Below, piece by piece: positions 16,972 through 24,822 of a DNA stretch of 64,000 nt. Source of the DNA: Nocardioides lacusdianchii (lineage in GTDB: Bacteria > Actinomycetota > Actinomycetes > Propionibacteriales > Nocardioidaceae). How positions within the stretch are numbered: position 1 is the first letter of the stretch; every line of letters starts with the position of its first letter. The DNA is taken from NCBI RefSeq assembly GCF_020102855.1, contig NZ_JADHZD010000008.1:144086-208085 (forward strand). The letters are read 5' to 3'. The position numbers and the translations under genes are program-made. The notes beneath the pieces are model-generated. The model did no database searches. It saw nothing but the letters and a program-made list of their open reading frames with translations, and was not told where the DNA came from.

Positions 16972-17645
16972 ACGATCTTGACCTGCTAGAGAGTGCCCGC
17001 GACACGCGCTGGGAGCACGACCTGCTCACTCCGCACGAGGTCCGCGCACGTGGCAACCGGCGCACACGGGTCCGCCGTGCCTCAGGCGCTGCCGCCGCCT
17101 TGGTGTCCATCGCCATCGTCTATGCCGTGGTTGGACCCATAAACAATCGCAATCCCGATCAGGTAGCCACCGACGTCCCGTTCAACGCGGAGAACCTCAA
17201 CGGAGCAGAGTTCGACCTTCCGCCCGGCTGGGCGGTTCTCAACCGGCCATCTGTGAGCCAGGTATGCGTCGGCGATGCCACCGAACCCGGCACCAGTTGC
17301 CCCGTCCTCATGGCCGTCGCGAATGACCCGCAGACGGCGCTGGAGAACGGACTGGACGTCGTAGCCGACCTGATGAGTACCTGCCAAGCCGACGACCCGC
17401 AGTTCGTCGAGGTTACGCACGACACGCCGGGCACCAGCACGTATTCGGGTCGATGCACAGCCAGTAGCCCCGTCATGACGGCCTGGTCCTACGACAACCG
17501 CACCCTGTACGTCCTCGCCACCGAAGTGCGCTGGCGGTCCGACGCTGCGGACATCTTCGACACCATCACCGTGCCTAGTTACTGGCCGCAGGCCCCGGCC
17601 GCGACCGAGTCCGCGACCGCTGGTCCGTCCACGGTCAACGAGTAG
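16968..17645 (+). CDS. Membrane-anchored partner of the ECF sigma factor (possible anti-sigma)
   Basis: This 225-aa protein has a cytoplasmic N-terminus of about 40 residues with many charges, one membrane segment at about 42-60, and an extracytoplasmic domain with several cysteines. It overlaps the sigma-factor gene by four bases, the usual arrangement for a sigma factor and its membrane regulator. No zinc-binding HxxxCxxC anti-sigma motif is visible, so it is not a classical ZAS anti-sigma. It may be a non-canonical anti-sigma or a sensor. No family is recognised beyond this context. Confidence 0.6.
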   Translation: MNDLDLLESARDTRWEHDLLTPHEVRARGNRRTRVRRASGAAAALVSIAIVYAVVGPINNRNPDQVATDVPFNAENLNGAEFDLPPGWAVLNRPSVSQVCVGDATEPGTSCPVLMAVANDPQTALENGLDVVADLMSTCQADDPQFVEVTHDTPGTSTYSGRCTASSPVMTAWSYDNRTLYVLATEVRWRSDAADIFDTITVPSYWPQAPAATESATAGPSTVNE

Positions 17646-17830
17646 ACAGCGCTATGCCCAGGCACCCACGGCCTGCCACATCGCGGCCGATCCGGGCGAG
17701 CGTAGCCGCCCTCAACGCGGCAAGTCAGGACACGCATCCGAAGTTGGCCCACCGATCGCCCAGTGCGCCGAGTCTTCGCCGGAAGCCTGATGTTCGCGGT
17801 GTGGCGGGTGACGCGTTACTCGTGACCTAC

Positions 17831-18067
17831 CTACCGCAGAACCTCGCCCGTCCTCGTGTCCATGCGGATGTAGACGGCTTTGCTCGTTCCAGTCAAGTAC
17901 CGACTCAGGACCTCACCGGTCCGCGTGTCCATGAGCACGGTTGCTCCTCGTGAGTGCCCGCAACGTGCCGATGGCGCATCACAGGAGTTCGAGGGTGTTA
18001 CGACGGTTCCGGTGACCGCAGCGAAGACGGCTACGAGCGTCGCGAATGCAGATCTGAGCCAACCCAT
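17831..18067 (-). CDS. Small secreted peptide with an internal MDTRTGEVL repeat
   Basis: The 78-aa product starts with a good signal peptide (MGWLRSAFATLVAVFAAVTG). After about 45 residues it carries two copies of M-D-T-R-T-G-E-V-L separated by 15 residues. The DNA shows the matching imperfect repeat of about 24 bases on either side of position 17880. A Shine-Dalgarno-like GAAGGA lies about nine bases before the ATG. No family is recognised, and it may be a fragment of a larger gene. It faces the sigma-factor operon. Confidence 0.45.
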   Translation of the reverse strand: MGWLRSAFATLVAVFAAVTGTVVTPSNSCDAPSARCGHSRGATVLMDTRTGEVLSRYLTGTSKAVYIRMDTRTGEVLR

Positions 18068-18389
18068 GCGTAGTGGTCCTTCTTTGCCGAAGTTCAGATG
18101 GTCTGCGGCTTTAGTGGACTAACCGTCGGTTGGTGCCACGAGTTTCGCCGCACCGGGATCGTTGCAGTCCGATGAAGCCTTCAGCGCTACCGACACGCGG
18201 GCTTCGGTCGTGCTGGAGCGTCGGGACGTTAAAGCGATCCGCCACATGACGCGGGGTGTTACGAAGTAGCCGACTACGAGGCAACTGGGCTGAGGACCAT
18301 CCGCATCTCGGCTACTAAGAGACTTCCCGCAGGATCGGGGTCTGGCCAGACTTCGATCTAGGTGATCGGCGGGACGCTCTCTTATCGGC

Positions 18390-18536
18390 TGCCCACCATC
18401 TGCGGTGTGGCTCTCATCTGGACTGCGACCTGCCGACCACCGTGACGAGGAGTGGCTCCAGAGGGGTTTGCCCAGCTCGTAGTAGCAATGCCCACCTCGT
18501 CGTCCATTGGCACCAGCCACAAGACGAGGTGAGCAG
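18390..18536 (+). ncRNA. Candidate bridge RNA region of the IS110 element
   Basis: IS110-group elements such as IS621 encode a structured bridge RNA in the non-coding region before the transposase. This stretch sits in the right place and contains several potential stems, for example GGAG/CTCC around the segment after position 18449. The guide loops and the boundaries cannot be assigned by eye, so this is an inference from position. Confidence 0.35.
18493..18531 (+). promoter_or_regulatory. Hairpin sequestering the transposase ribosome binding site
   Basis: CACCTCGTC at 18493-18501 is a perfect complement of GACGAGGTG at 18523-18531. The right arm contains the GAGGTG Shine-Dalgarno sequence five bases before the transposase ATG. 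When folded, the hairpin would hide the ribosome binding site and keep transposase levels low. Confidence 0.6.
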
Positions 18537-19736
18537 ATGAGCAACACGAAGAAGGGCGTGATCATCGGGGTCGATCCCCACAAGATGTCGGTGACGAACG
18601 AGGTCGTCGACACCCACGAGCAGCTGCTCGGCACAGGTCGGTTCGACACCACCAACACCGGTTACGCCGAAATGCGCCGGTATGTGAAGCAGTGGCCTGA
18701 GCGCCTCTGGGCTGTCGAGGGAGCCAACGGCGTCGGCCGGCCGCTGGCCCAACGTCTGGTCGCCGCCGGCGAACACGTGGTCGACGTCCCAGCGAAGCTC
18801 GCGGCGCGGGTGCGGCTCTTCGACACCGGCCACAACCGTAAGACCGACGCGCTGGACGCCCACTCCATCGCGGCTGTCGCCGTGCGCACCGAAGGGTTGC
18901 GGGTGGTGGCCGATGACGGTGAGCTCGAAGCGCTGCGGATGCTCACCGACCGCCGCGACGAGCTCGCCCACCAACGGGTCCAGACCGTCAACCGGCTGCA
19001 ACGTCTACTGAGCGAACTGCTGCCTGGCCAGCGCAAACGCGACCTGTCAGCCACCCAGGCCAAGACCATGCTCGCAACAGTGCGGCCCCGAGACATCGCC
19101 GGCAAGACCCGCCGTCGGATGGCAGCCGAGGAGATCACCGACCTGGTCGCGGTCGACGCGAAGCTGAAGAAGATCAAGGCCGAACTGAAGGCAGCAGTCG
19201 TCGAACGCGGTTCAACGTTGATGGACCTCTACGGCGTCGGACCAGCCGGCGCTGCGCGGGTCCTGGCCGACGTCGGTGACGTGGCCCGGTTCGCCGACCG
19301 CAACCGGTTTGCGTCCTGGACCGGGACCGCACCCCTGGACGCCTCCTCGGGGGAGCAGACCCGCCACCGCTTGTCGCGGGCTGGGAACCGGCGGATGAAC
19401 CACGTCCTTCACGTCGCCGCGGTCGTGCAGATCCGCCACGACACCGAGGGCCGCGCCTACTACCGGCGCAAGCTCGCCGCGGGCAAGACCCCGATGGAAG
19501 CACTGCGGTGCCTCAAGCGACGTCTGTCCGACGTCGTCTACCGCCAGCTCGTCGCGGACGCCCAGCTGCGGGATGGAGCGGGTCCGGGAGGGCACTGCGG
19601 GGCGACTCTTCAATCCAGCGCGGCCGACTCGCACCCGCTCATCGACACTTCGGATCAGCCACTTCCCGGACCCGCGCAGCCGACGCTACGCCGACGACCA
19701 GCCGGTCGGAAGACCCTCACTCCAGCCGCTCCTTGA
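18537..19736 (+). CDS. IS110-family transposase (DEDD recombinase)
   Basis: The 399-aa recombinase has an N-terminal RuvC-like DEDD domain: Asp13 in IIGVDPHK, Glu61 in AVEGANG, and Asp104/Asp107 in KTDALDAHS. The C-terminal IS116/IS110/IS902-type domain follows with LYGVGPAGAARVLADVG and WTGTAPLDASSGEQ, whose conserved serine region takes part in strand exchange. A GPGG-containing tail follows. All key acidic residues are present and the frame is open, so the enzyme may be active. The ATG at 18537 is chosen because of the GAGGTG ribosome binding site; an in-frame start at 18507 lacks one. Confidence 0.92.
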   Translation: MSNTKKGVIIGVDPHKMSVTNEVVDTHEQLLGTGRFDTTNTGYAEMRRYVKQWPERLWAVEGANGVGRPLAQRLVAAGEHVVDVPAKLAARVRLFDTGHNRKTDALDAHSIAAVAVRTEGLRVVADDGELEALRMLTDRRDELAHQRVQTVNRLQRLLSELLPGQRKRDLSATQAKTMLATVRPRDIAGKTRRRMAAEEITDLVAVDAKLKKIKAELKAAVVERGSTLMDLYGVGPAGAARVLADVGDVARFADRNRFASWTGTAPLDASSGEQTRHRLSRAGNRRMNHVLHVAAVVQIRHDTEGRAYYRRKLAAGKTPMEALRCLKRRLSDVVYRQLVADAQLRDGAGPGGHCGATLQSSAADSHPLIDTSDQPLPGPAQPTLRRRPAGRKTLTPAAP

Positions 19737-20021
19737 CACAGAGGGGTACCAGATCCGGTTGTCCCCGACAAGCGGCGGTTTGACGCACCATGTGACGAGA
19801 CCCCACTCACCAACCCGCGAGAGCTCTTGGCGCCCATGGCCCCTCAATAGGTATCGCCTCGCGGCCGCCGGGCATCACCGACCCCACACCGAGGAGGAGG
19901 GCCTAGCACCTGGCGCGCGCACTGCCTACAGTGCAATTGGGTCACGCGGCGGCCCCTTCATCACCGCGATCTTGGACGCGACCGGCCCGTCGGCTTGGCA
20001 CCTGACTACAAGGAGAATCTC

Positions 20022-21101
20022 ATGCCGCTGCAGAACGACTTCTACACACCCGAGGGCCAGGGAGCCTACGAGCTGATCTCGATCGGCCGCTTCGAGTTGG
20101 AAGAGGGTGGGGTGATCGAGGATCTTCGGTTGGCTGTGGCGACGTACGGCACCCTCAACGAGGACAAGTCCAACGCAATCTGCATTCCGACGTGGTTCTC
20201 AGGGACCCATGCCACCTGGGAGCAGGTCTACATCGGTTCGGGGCGGGCCCTGGACCCCGACAAGTACTTCATCGCGGTCATCAATCAGATCGGCAATGGC
20301 CTTTCGACTTCACCGCACAACACCGAGGACCCATCGATCGCGATGTCGAAGTTCCCTCATGTGCGCATCGGCGACGACGTCCGCGCACAGGAGCAACTGC
20401 TGCGCGAACACTTCGGCATCGAACGACTTGCGCTTGTAGTGGGCGGTTCCATGGGCGCTCAGCAGACCTACGAGTGGGCGGTTCGGTTCCCCGACAAGGT
20501 GCTGCGTGCAGCTCCCATCGCAGGTACGGCCCAGAACCTGCCGCACGACTTCCTCTACACCCAGACCTTGATGGACGCGATCACGTCAGATCCTGCCTGG
20601 AACGGTGGGGAGTACGCCGCGAATACCGACGTGGCTGCTGGGTTGCGGCGCCATGCCGACATCTGGGCGGTCATGGGACTGACCACGGACTTCTGGAAGA
20701 CGGAGTTCTGGAGGGACATCACTCCCTTGGTGGAAGGCGTCGGGTGGGAGACGTTCGAGGAGTTCCAGCAGAACTTCACCGCGCTCATCTTCGGCATGAT
20801 GGACCCCAACGCGCTGCTGTCGATGGGCTGGAAGTGGCAACGCGGGGACGTGGCGCGCAACACCAACGGGGACCTCGCAGCTGCGCTCGGCAGCATCACC
20901 GCCAAGACGTTCGTGATGCCGATCGAGCAGGACATGTTCTTCCCACCCCGCGACTGCATCCCCGAGCAGGAGATGATCCCGGGCGCCGAACTCAGAATGC
21001 TGCACAGCATCGCCGGTCACTTCGGGCTGTTCGGCTTCGAGCCCTCCTACACCGCCGAGGTGGACGCCGCGCTCTCAGACCTGCTGGCCATCGAGGTTTA
21101 G
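20022..21101 (+). CDS. Alpha/beta hydrolase of the homoserine O-acetyltransferase (MetX-like) family
   Basis: The 359-aa protein has the nucleophile elbow GGSMGAQQTYEWAVRFPD (catalytic Ser), an acid residue in MPIEQDMFFPP, and the catalytic His in IAGHFGLFGFEPSY. The overall pattern matches the MetX-like acyltransferase/hydrolase family, but the substrate-binding segments differ from genuine MetX and no methionine gene is near. It may be a hydrolase or an acyltransferase of another small molecule. The ATG at 20022 has an AAGGAG ribosome binding site. A TACAGT at 19927-19932 may be its -10 element. It sits just right of the IS110 element and its lower GC content suggests it belongs to the accessory region. 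Confidence 0.75.
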   Translation: MPLQNDFYTPEGQGAYELISIGRFELEEGGVIEDLRLAVATYGTLNEDKSNAICIPTWFSGTHATWEQVYIGSGRALDPDKYFIAVINQIGNGLSTSPHNTEDPSIAMSKFPHVRIGDDVRAQEQLLREHFGIERLALVVGGSMGAQQTYEWAVRFPDKVLRAAPIAGTAQNLPHDFLYTQTLMDAITSDPAWNGGEYAANTDVAAGLRRHADIWAVMGLTTDFWKTEFWRDITPLVEGVGWETFEEFQQNFTALIFGMMDPNALLSMGWKWQRGDVARNTNGDLAAALGSITAKTFVMPIEQDMFFPPRDCIPEQEMIPGAELRMLHSIAGHFGLFGFEPSYTAEVDAALSDLLAIEV

Positions 21102-21254
21102 AAGTTCAGTCTCGAGCGTTGCGATCCGCCTGTGCCGAATCATGGATTTGCGTCGGCGGCTGTGGGCTCACGCCATCCGCCCACACGACACATGCCGCCG
21201 TACAACTTGTCAGTTGGGGCCGTTTCAGGGCGCGCCGGCAGGCGGCGAACTGCC

Positions 21255-21866
21255 CTACCGCTCGACCGTCGTCACCACAGAGGTCACCGACGGCCGGGCA
21301 GGCGTCGACGAGAACCCGAACCGGCACGGCGGGTCCACGGGTGCAAGCGACCCGAGACCAGCGCCACGCCACTCCCCCGCAATTCCAACGACGGCCCGCA
21401 CCGAAGTCGCGCCGTACCACTCCCTCCGGTTGTTGCCGGCCGTCCCCCGCGTCCGCACCCCACGCATCACCACGCGCGCGACAGGATCGATCACCGTGCA
21501 CCACGCGGGCGCCGTCGCGACACGTGCAGGCACGAGGCCGAGCGCCGCGCCCAGCGGCGTACGGCCTCCGACCTCCAGGCGCAGCGAGAGCGACGGGGTC
21601 GACACCTGCCAGCCGTCGGCGGTGTCCTCCACAGAAACCGGCTCGATGACGTGCTCGTCGAAGGAGTAGGTCGCGGTCACGAAGTCGCGCACCCGCTCGT
21701 CCGGAGCCAGGAGCACCCGATGCCCGGAGGCGTCCTCGACCATCACGTCGGCGAAGGCGCCCCAGGGCGAGTCGTCCCAACGACCGACGACGACGCAGAC
21801 ACCGCTGGTGCTGCCCACCCCGGCGATCCGGCCGGTGAAGCGTTCGCGGACGCGGCCCGGCTTCAC
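21255..21866 (-). CDS. Conserved actinobacterial protein of unknown function
   Basis: This 203-aa protein begins VKPGRVRERFTGRIAGVGST and contains WGAFADVMVEDASGHRVLLAP and FVTATYSFDEHVIEPV. Similar proteins with the pattern R-F-x-G-x-I-A-G-x-G-T/S-T-S-G are recalled from mycobacteria and nocardioides but have no assigned function. The GTG at 21866 overlaps the stop of the PaiB-like gene by GTGA, so the two are translationally coupled and may work together. No signal peptide or membrane segment is evident. Confidence 0.7.
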   Translation of the reverse strand: MKPGRVRERFTGRIAGVGSTSGVCVVVGRWDDSPWGAFADVMVEDASGHRVLLAPDERVRDFVTATYSFDEHVIEPVSVEDTADGWQVSTPSLSLRLEVGGRTPLGAALGLVPARVATAPAWCTVIDPVARVVMRGVRTRGTAGNNRREWYGATSVRAVVGIAGEWRGAGLGSLAPVDPPCRFGFSSTPARPSVTSVVTTVER

Positions 21867-22477
21867 TGCTCGACCAGTCCCGACGGGTCCCGCCCGTCCG
21901 CAGCCAGTCCGCGGGCGACGCCGGCGCGGTCCTCGTCGGAGCGGTTCTGGCTGAGCTTCGCCTTCGCCTCGACCGATGAGACGACGAGCTCGACGCCGAC
22001 GATTGGACGCAGGTTCTTCGTGACGTAGTCGTCCGGGGCGTCGCTGACCGCCCACGGCTCGACGCGCGGCTGCTCGTGGTGGTCGGTCAACCGGGTCACC
22101 AGGTCGCGCACCCACGCGGGGTCGTCGTGCACGACGACGCTGCCGCGCAGGTGGACCACGGAGTAGTTCCACGTCGGGACGACCTTGCCGTGCTCGGCCT
22201 TCGTGGCATACCAGCTCGGCGAGACGTAGGTGTCCGGCCCCGTCACGATCGCCAGCGCCGGCGAGCCGTCCACGATGCGCCGCCAGTGGGCGTTCGCGCG
22301 GGCCAGGTGGCCGACGAGCCGGTCGCCCTCCCACAGCACCGGGAGGAAAGTCGCATCGGGCAGGCCGTCGGCGCCGACGGTGACAAGCTGCGCAGTCGCG
22401 ACCGCCGAGACGAAGGGGCGTACGTCGTCGGGGTCCATCACGTTGAAGCGCGGGACGTAGAGCTCAGGGTCGGTCAC
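21863..22477 (-). CDS. PaiB-like FMN-binding protein
   Basis: The 204-aa protein has the PaiB/FMN-binding split-barrel pattern: LYVPRFNVMDPDDV at the start, ATFLPVLWEGDRLVGHLARANAHWR in the middle, and YVSPSWYATKAEHGKVVPTWNYSVVHLRG, which is the most typical block. The C-terminal part contains IVGVELVVSSVEAKAKLSQNR. PaiB proteins were described as negative regulators of sporulation and degradative enzymes in Bacillus; here a flavin-binding or stress-related role is more neutral. The GTG at 22477 has CAGGAT six bases upstream. It is divergent from ligB. Confidence 0.88.
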   Translation of the reverse strand: MTDPELYVPRFNVMDPDDVRPFVSAVATAQLVTVGADGLPDATFLPVLWEGDRLVGHLARANAHWRRIVDGSPALAIVTGPDTYVSPSWYATKAEHGKVVPTWNYSVVHLRGSVVVHDDPAWVRDLVTRLTDHHEQPRVEPWAVSDAPDDYVTKNLRPIVGVELVVSSVEAKAKLSQNRSDEDRAGVARGLAADGRDPSGLVEQ

Positions 22478-22483
22478 GCCCCC

Positions 22484-22489
22484 ATCCTG
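22484..22489 (-). promoter_or_regulatory. -10-like element for the PaiB-like gene
   Basis: On the minus strand CAGGAT is six bases before the GTG at 22477. It keeps A at position 2 and T at position 6 of the consensus but has C at position 1. Confidence 0.35.
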
Positions 22490-22525
22490 CCCGTTGGGAG
22501 GCACCGGACTGTCGGTGCCGGGCGG

Positions 22526-22531
22526 CAGGAT
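22526..22531 (+). promoter_or_regulatory. -10-like element for ligB
   Basis: CAGGAT is six bases before the ATG at 22538. It is the same hexamer as in the divergent PaiB-like promoter, so the pair may share regulation. Confidence 0.35.
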
Positions 22532-22537
22532 GGGTCC

Positions 22538-24064
22538 ATGCTGCTCGCCGAGCTCGTCGCCACGTCCACGTCGGTGGCTGCCACCCGTTCCCGCAAGGCC
22601 AAGGTCGCTGCCCTCGCCGAGACGCTCGCCCGCGTGGAGCCTGCCGAGCTCGAGGTGGTCGTGTCCTACCTCGGCGGTGCGCTGCGCCAGCGGCGTACGG
22701 GTCTGGGACACCGGGGCCTCACCGACCTCCCGACGCCGGCCGACGAGCCGTCGCTGTCCGTGCTCGAGGTGCACGAGGCCTTCGAGGCGATGTCGACCCT
22801 CGCCGGGCCGGGCTCCCAGCAGGCCAGACGCGACGCGGTCACCGCGCTCTTCGGGCGCGCCACCGCGCCGGAGCAGGCATGGCTGCGCGCCGTCGTCACC
22901 GGCAACGTCCGTCAGGGCGCACTCGACGCCGTCACCCAGGAGGCGGTCGCGCAGGTCGCCGGCGTCCCGCTCACAGCCGTACGCCGCGCCGCGATGCTCG
23001 CCGGCAGCACGGTCGCAGCGGCCGGGGCGGCGTTCGCGGGCGAGGAGGCCCTGGCCGAGATCGGCCTGGAGGTGGGGCGACCGATCATGCCGATGCTCGC
23101 CTCCAGCGCCCCCGACGTCGCCGCGGCGATGGCCGGCCTCTCCCCCGACGGCACCACCGAGGTCGCGATCGACGCCAAGCTCGACGGCATCCGCATCCAG
23201 GTGCACCGCGACGGCGACGACGTGGTCGTGGTGACCCGCAGCCTCGACGACATAACGGGACGGCTGCCCGAGGTCGTCGAGGTCGCCCGGTCGCTGCCCG
23301 CCGAGCGCTTCGTCCTCGACGGCGAGGCGCTCGCGCTGACCGACGACGGGCGGCCGATGGCCTTCCAGGACACCGCGAGCCGCACCGCCCAGGACACCGG
23401 CGTCGCCGTCACCCCGCACTTCTTCGACCTGCTCCACGTCGACGGCCGCGACCTGCTCGACTCCCCCGGGCACGAGCGCCTCGCCGCCCTCGACGCGCTG
23501 GTGCCCGAGCAGCACCGCGTGCGCCGCCTCGTCACCTCCGACCCCGGCGAGGCCGACGCCTTCGCCACGGAGACCGTCGCCGCGGGCCACGAGGGCGTCG
23601 TGCTCAAGGACCTGTCGGCGCCGTACGCCGCCGGGCGTCGCGGCTCGGCCTGGGTGAAGGTCAAGCCGGTCCACACCCTCGACCTCGTCGTGCTGGCGGT
23701 CGAGTGGGGGTCGGGGCGGCGCGAGGGCTGGCTCTCCAACATCCACCTGGGTGCCCGCGACGACTCCACGCCGTCCGGGTTCGTGATGCTGGGCAAGACC
23801 TTCAAGGGCATGACCGACGAGATGCTCGCCTGGCAGACCGAGCGCTTCACCGAGCTGGCCACCTCACCGGTCGACCGCAGCTCCTACGTCGTCCACGTCC
23901 GGCCCGAGCAGGTCGTCGAGATCGCCTTCGACGGCCTCCAGCGCTCCACCCGTTACCCCGGTGGCGTCGCGCTCCGCTTCGCACGGGTGATCCGCTACCG
24001 CGACGACAAGGCAGCGACCGAGGCGGACACGATCGAGCAGGTCCGCGCCCACATCGCCACCTGA
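22538..24064 (+). CDS. ligB: ATP-dependent DNA ligase, LigB type
   Basis: The 508-aa enzyme seals nicks in DNA using ATP. Its size and order match the LigB ligase of Mycobacterium: an N-terminal DNA-binding domain, the adenylation domain with the nucleotidyl-accepting Lys in IDAKLDGIRIQVHR, and motifs LDGEALAL, EGVVLKDLSAPY and WVKVKPVHTLDLVV, then the OB-fold domain ending in RFARVIRYRDDK. It is an accessory ligase beside the essential NAD-dependent LigA, which lies elsewhere. The ATG at 22538 has a CAGGAT hexamer six bases upstream, and the frame is full length. Confidence 0.94.
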   Translation: MLLAELVATSTSVAATRSRKAKVAALAETLARVEPAELEVVVSYLGGALRQRRTGLGHRGLTDLPTPADEPSLSVLEVHEAFEAMSTLAGPGSQQARRDAVTALFGRATAPEQAWLRAVVTGNVRQGALDAVTQEAVAQVAGVPLTAVRRAAMLAGSTVAAAGAAFAGEEALAEIGLEVGRPIMPMLASSAPDVAAAMAGLSPDGTTEVAIDAKLDGIRIQVHRDGDDVVVVTRSLDDITGRLPEVVEVARSLPAERFVLDGEALALTDDGRPMAFQDTASRTAQDTGVAVTPHFFDLLHVDGRDLLDSPGHERLAALDALVPEQHRVRRLVTSDPGEADAFATETVAAGHEGVVLKDLSAPYAAGRRGSAWVKVKPVHTLDLVVLAVEWGSGRREGWLSNIHLGARDDSTPSGFVMLGKTFKGMTDEMLAWQTERFTELATSPVDRSSYVVHVRPEQVVEIAFDGLQRSTRYPGGVALRFARVIRYRDDKAATEADTIEQVRAHIAT

Positions 24065-24098
24065 CGCGTGCCCGGGAGGGCGCAGTCACCCCGCTCCC

Positions 24099-24104
24099 TA
24101 GACT
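24099..24104 (+). promoter_or_regulatory. -10 element for the TetR-family gene
   Basis: TAGACT ends seven bases before the ATG at 24112. Confidence 0.5.
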
Positions 24105-24111
24105 GACCCCC

Positions 24112-24810
24112 ATGACCTCCGAGCCGTCCGCCCCGCCGACCACCGGACGCAGCGGCACCGCTGCGGCGCGGCGCCGGGTGCGCGAGGCCGAGATCATCTC
24201 CGCGACCCGCGGTCTCTTCGACGAGCGAGGCGTCCGCGACGCCCAGATCGAGGACATCGCCAAGGCCGTCGGCATCAACCGGGCCATCATCTACCGCCAC
24301 TTCACCGGCAAGGAGGAGCTCTTCAGCCTCACGCTGGTGGAGTACCTCGACGAGCTGCGCGTCGCGCTCGAGCAGGGCGCCGCCTCGACGGACGAGCCCC
24401 GCGCCCAGCTCGAGGCGCTGGTGGAGGCATTCGTCGACTACGGCCTGGCCCACCCCGCCTTCGTCGACTGCGCGCAGGCGATCATGCGGCGCCCCGGCGG
24501 CGACCTCCTCGAGGAGGTCAGCGAGAGCGCGATGTTCCGCCTCGGCCAGGCGATCAACGGCTGCCTGTCGGTGCTGACCCGCACCATCGAGGCCGGGGCC
24601 GCCAGCGGCGACTTCCGCGTCGACGACCCGCGGCTGCTGGCCAACATGCTCTACGCCAGCGGCCTCGGGACCCTCCAGCTCGGCCGCGTGGCCATGCTCG
24701 TGTCCGAGGACGCGCCCGGCGTACCCCGCATCAGCCGGGTCACCGCCCAGCAGGTCCGCGACCACATGGTCACCACCGCACTCGCGGTCGCGTCGGCCCC
24801 GCCCCGCTGA
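24112..24810 (+). CDS. TetR-family transcriptional regulator
   Basis: The 232-aa protein has the typical N-terminal helix-turn-helix: REAEIISATRGLFDERGVRDAQIEDIAKAVGINRAIIYRHFTGKEELF, at about residues 22-70. The C-terminal domain is a ligand-binding helical bundle of unknown specificity. The target is unknown; ligB ends 47 bases upstream and the DUF1206 gene converges 12 bases downstream, so neither is an obvious target. A leaderless start is indicated by TAGACT. Confidence 0.9.
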   Translation: MTSEPSAPPTTGRSGTAAARRRVREAEIISATRGLFDERGVRDAQIEDIAKAVGINRAIIYRHFTGKEELFSLTLVEYLDELRVALEQGAASTDEPRAQLEALVEAFVDYGLAHPAFVDCAQAIMRRPGGDLLEEVSESAMFRLGQAINGCLSVLTRTIEAGAASGDFRVDDPRLLANMLYASGLGTLQLGRVAMLVSEDAPGVPRISRVTAQQVRDHMVTTALAVASAPPR

Positions 24811-24822
24811 GAGCGGACGACC

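Larger units (their letters stand above)
18068..18536 (+). other. Non-coding stretch containing the left end of the IS110 element
   Basis: No supported gene is found. The right part, from roughly 18380 to 18536, is expected to be the 5' non-coding end of the IS110 element; it contains several short stems and ends in a perfect hairpin over the transposase ribosome binding site. The left part (18068-18380) shows nothing recognisable. The exact element boundary cannot be placed because IS110 elements lack clear terminal inverted repeats. Confidence 0.5.
18380..19790 (+). mobile_element. IS110-family insertion sequence (approximate ends)
   Basis: The element comprises a 5' non-coding region, one transposase gene (18537-19736) and a short 3' end. 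IS110 elements use a DEDD recombinase and no classical terminal inverted repeats, so both ends here are estimates. It lies inside the accessory region between the sigma-factor pair and the MetX-like gene. Confidence 0.6.

Noticed and set aside
18119..18658. Minus-strand open frame across the IS110 left end
   Set aside because: It runs antisense through the transposase start and has no family features; the region is better explained as the non-coding IS end.
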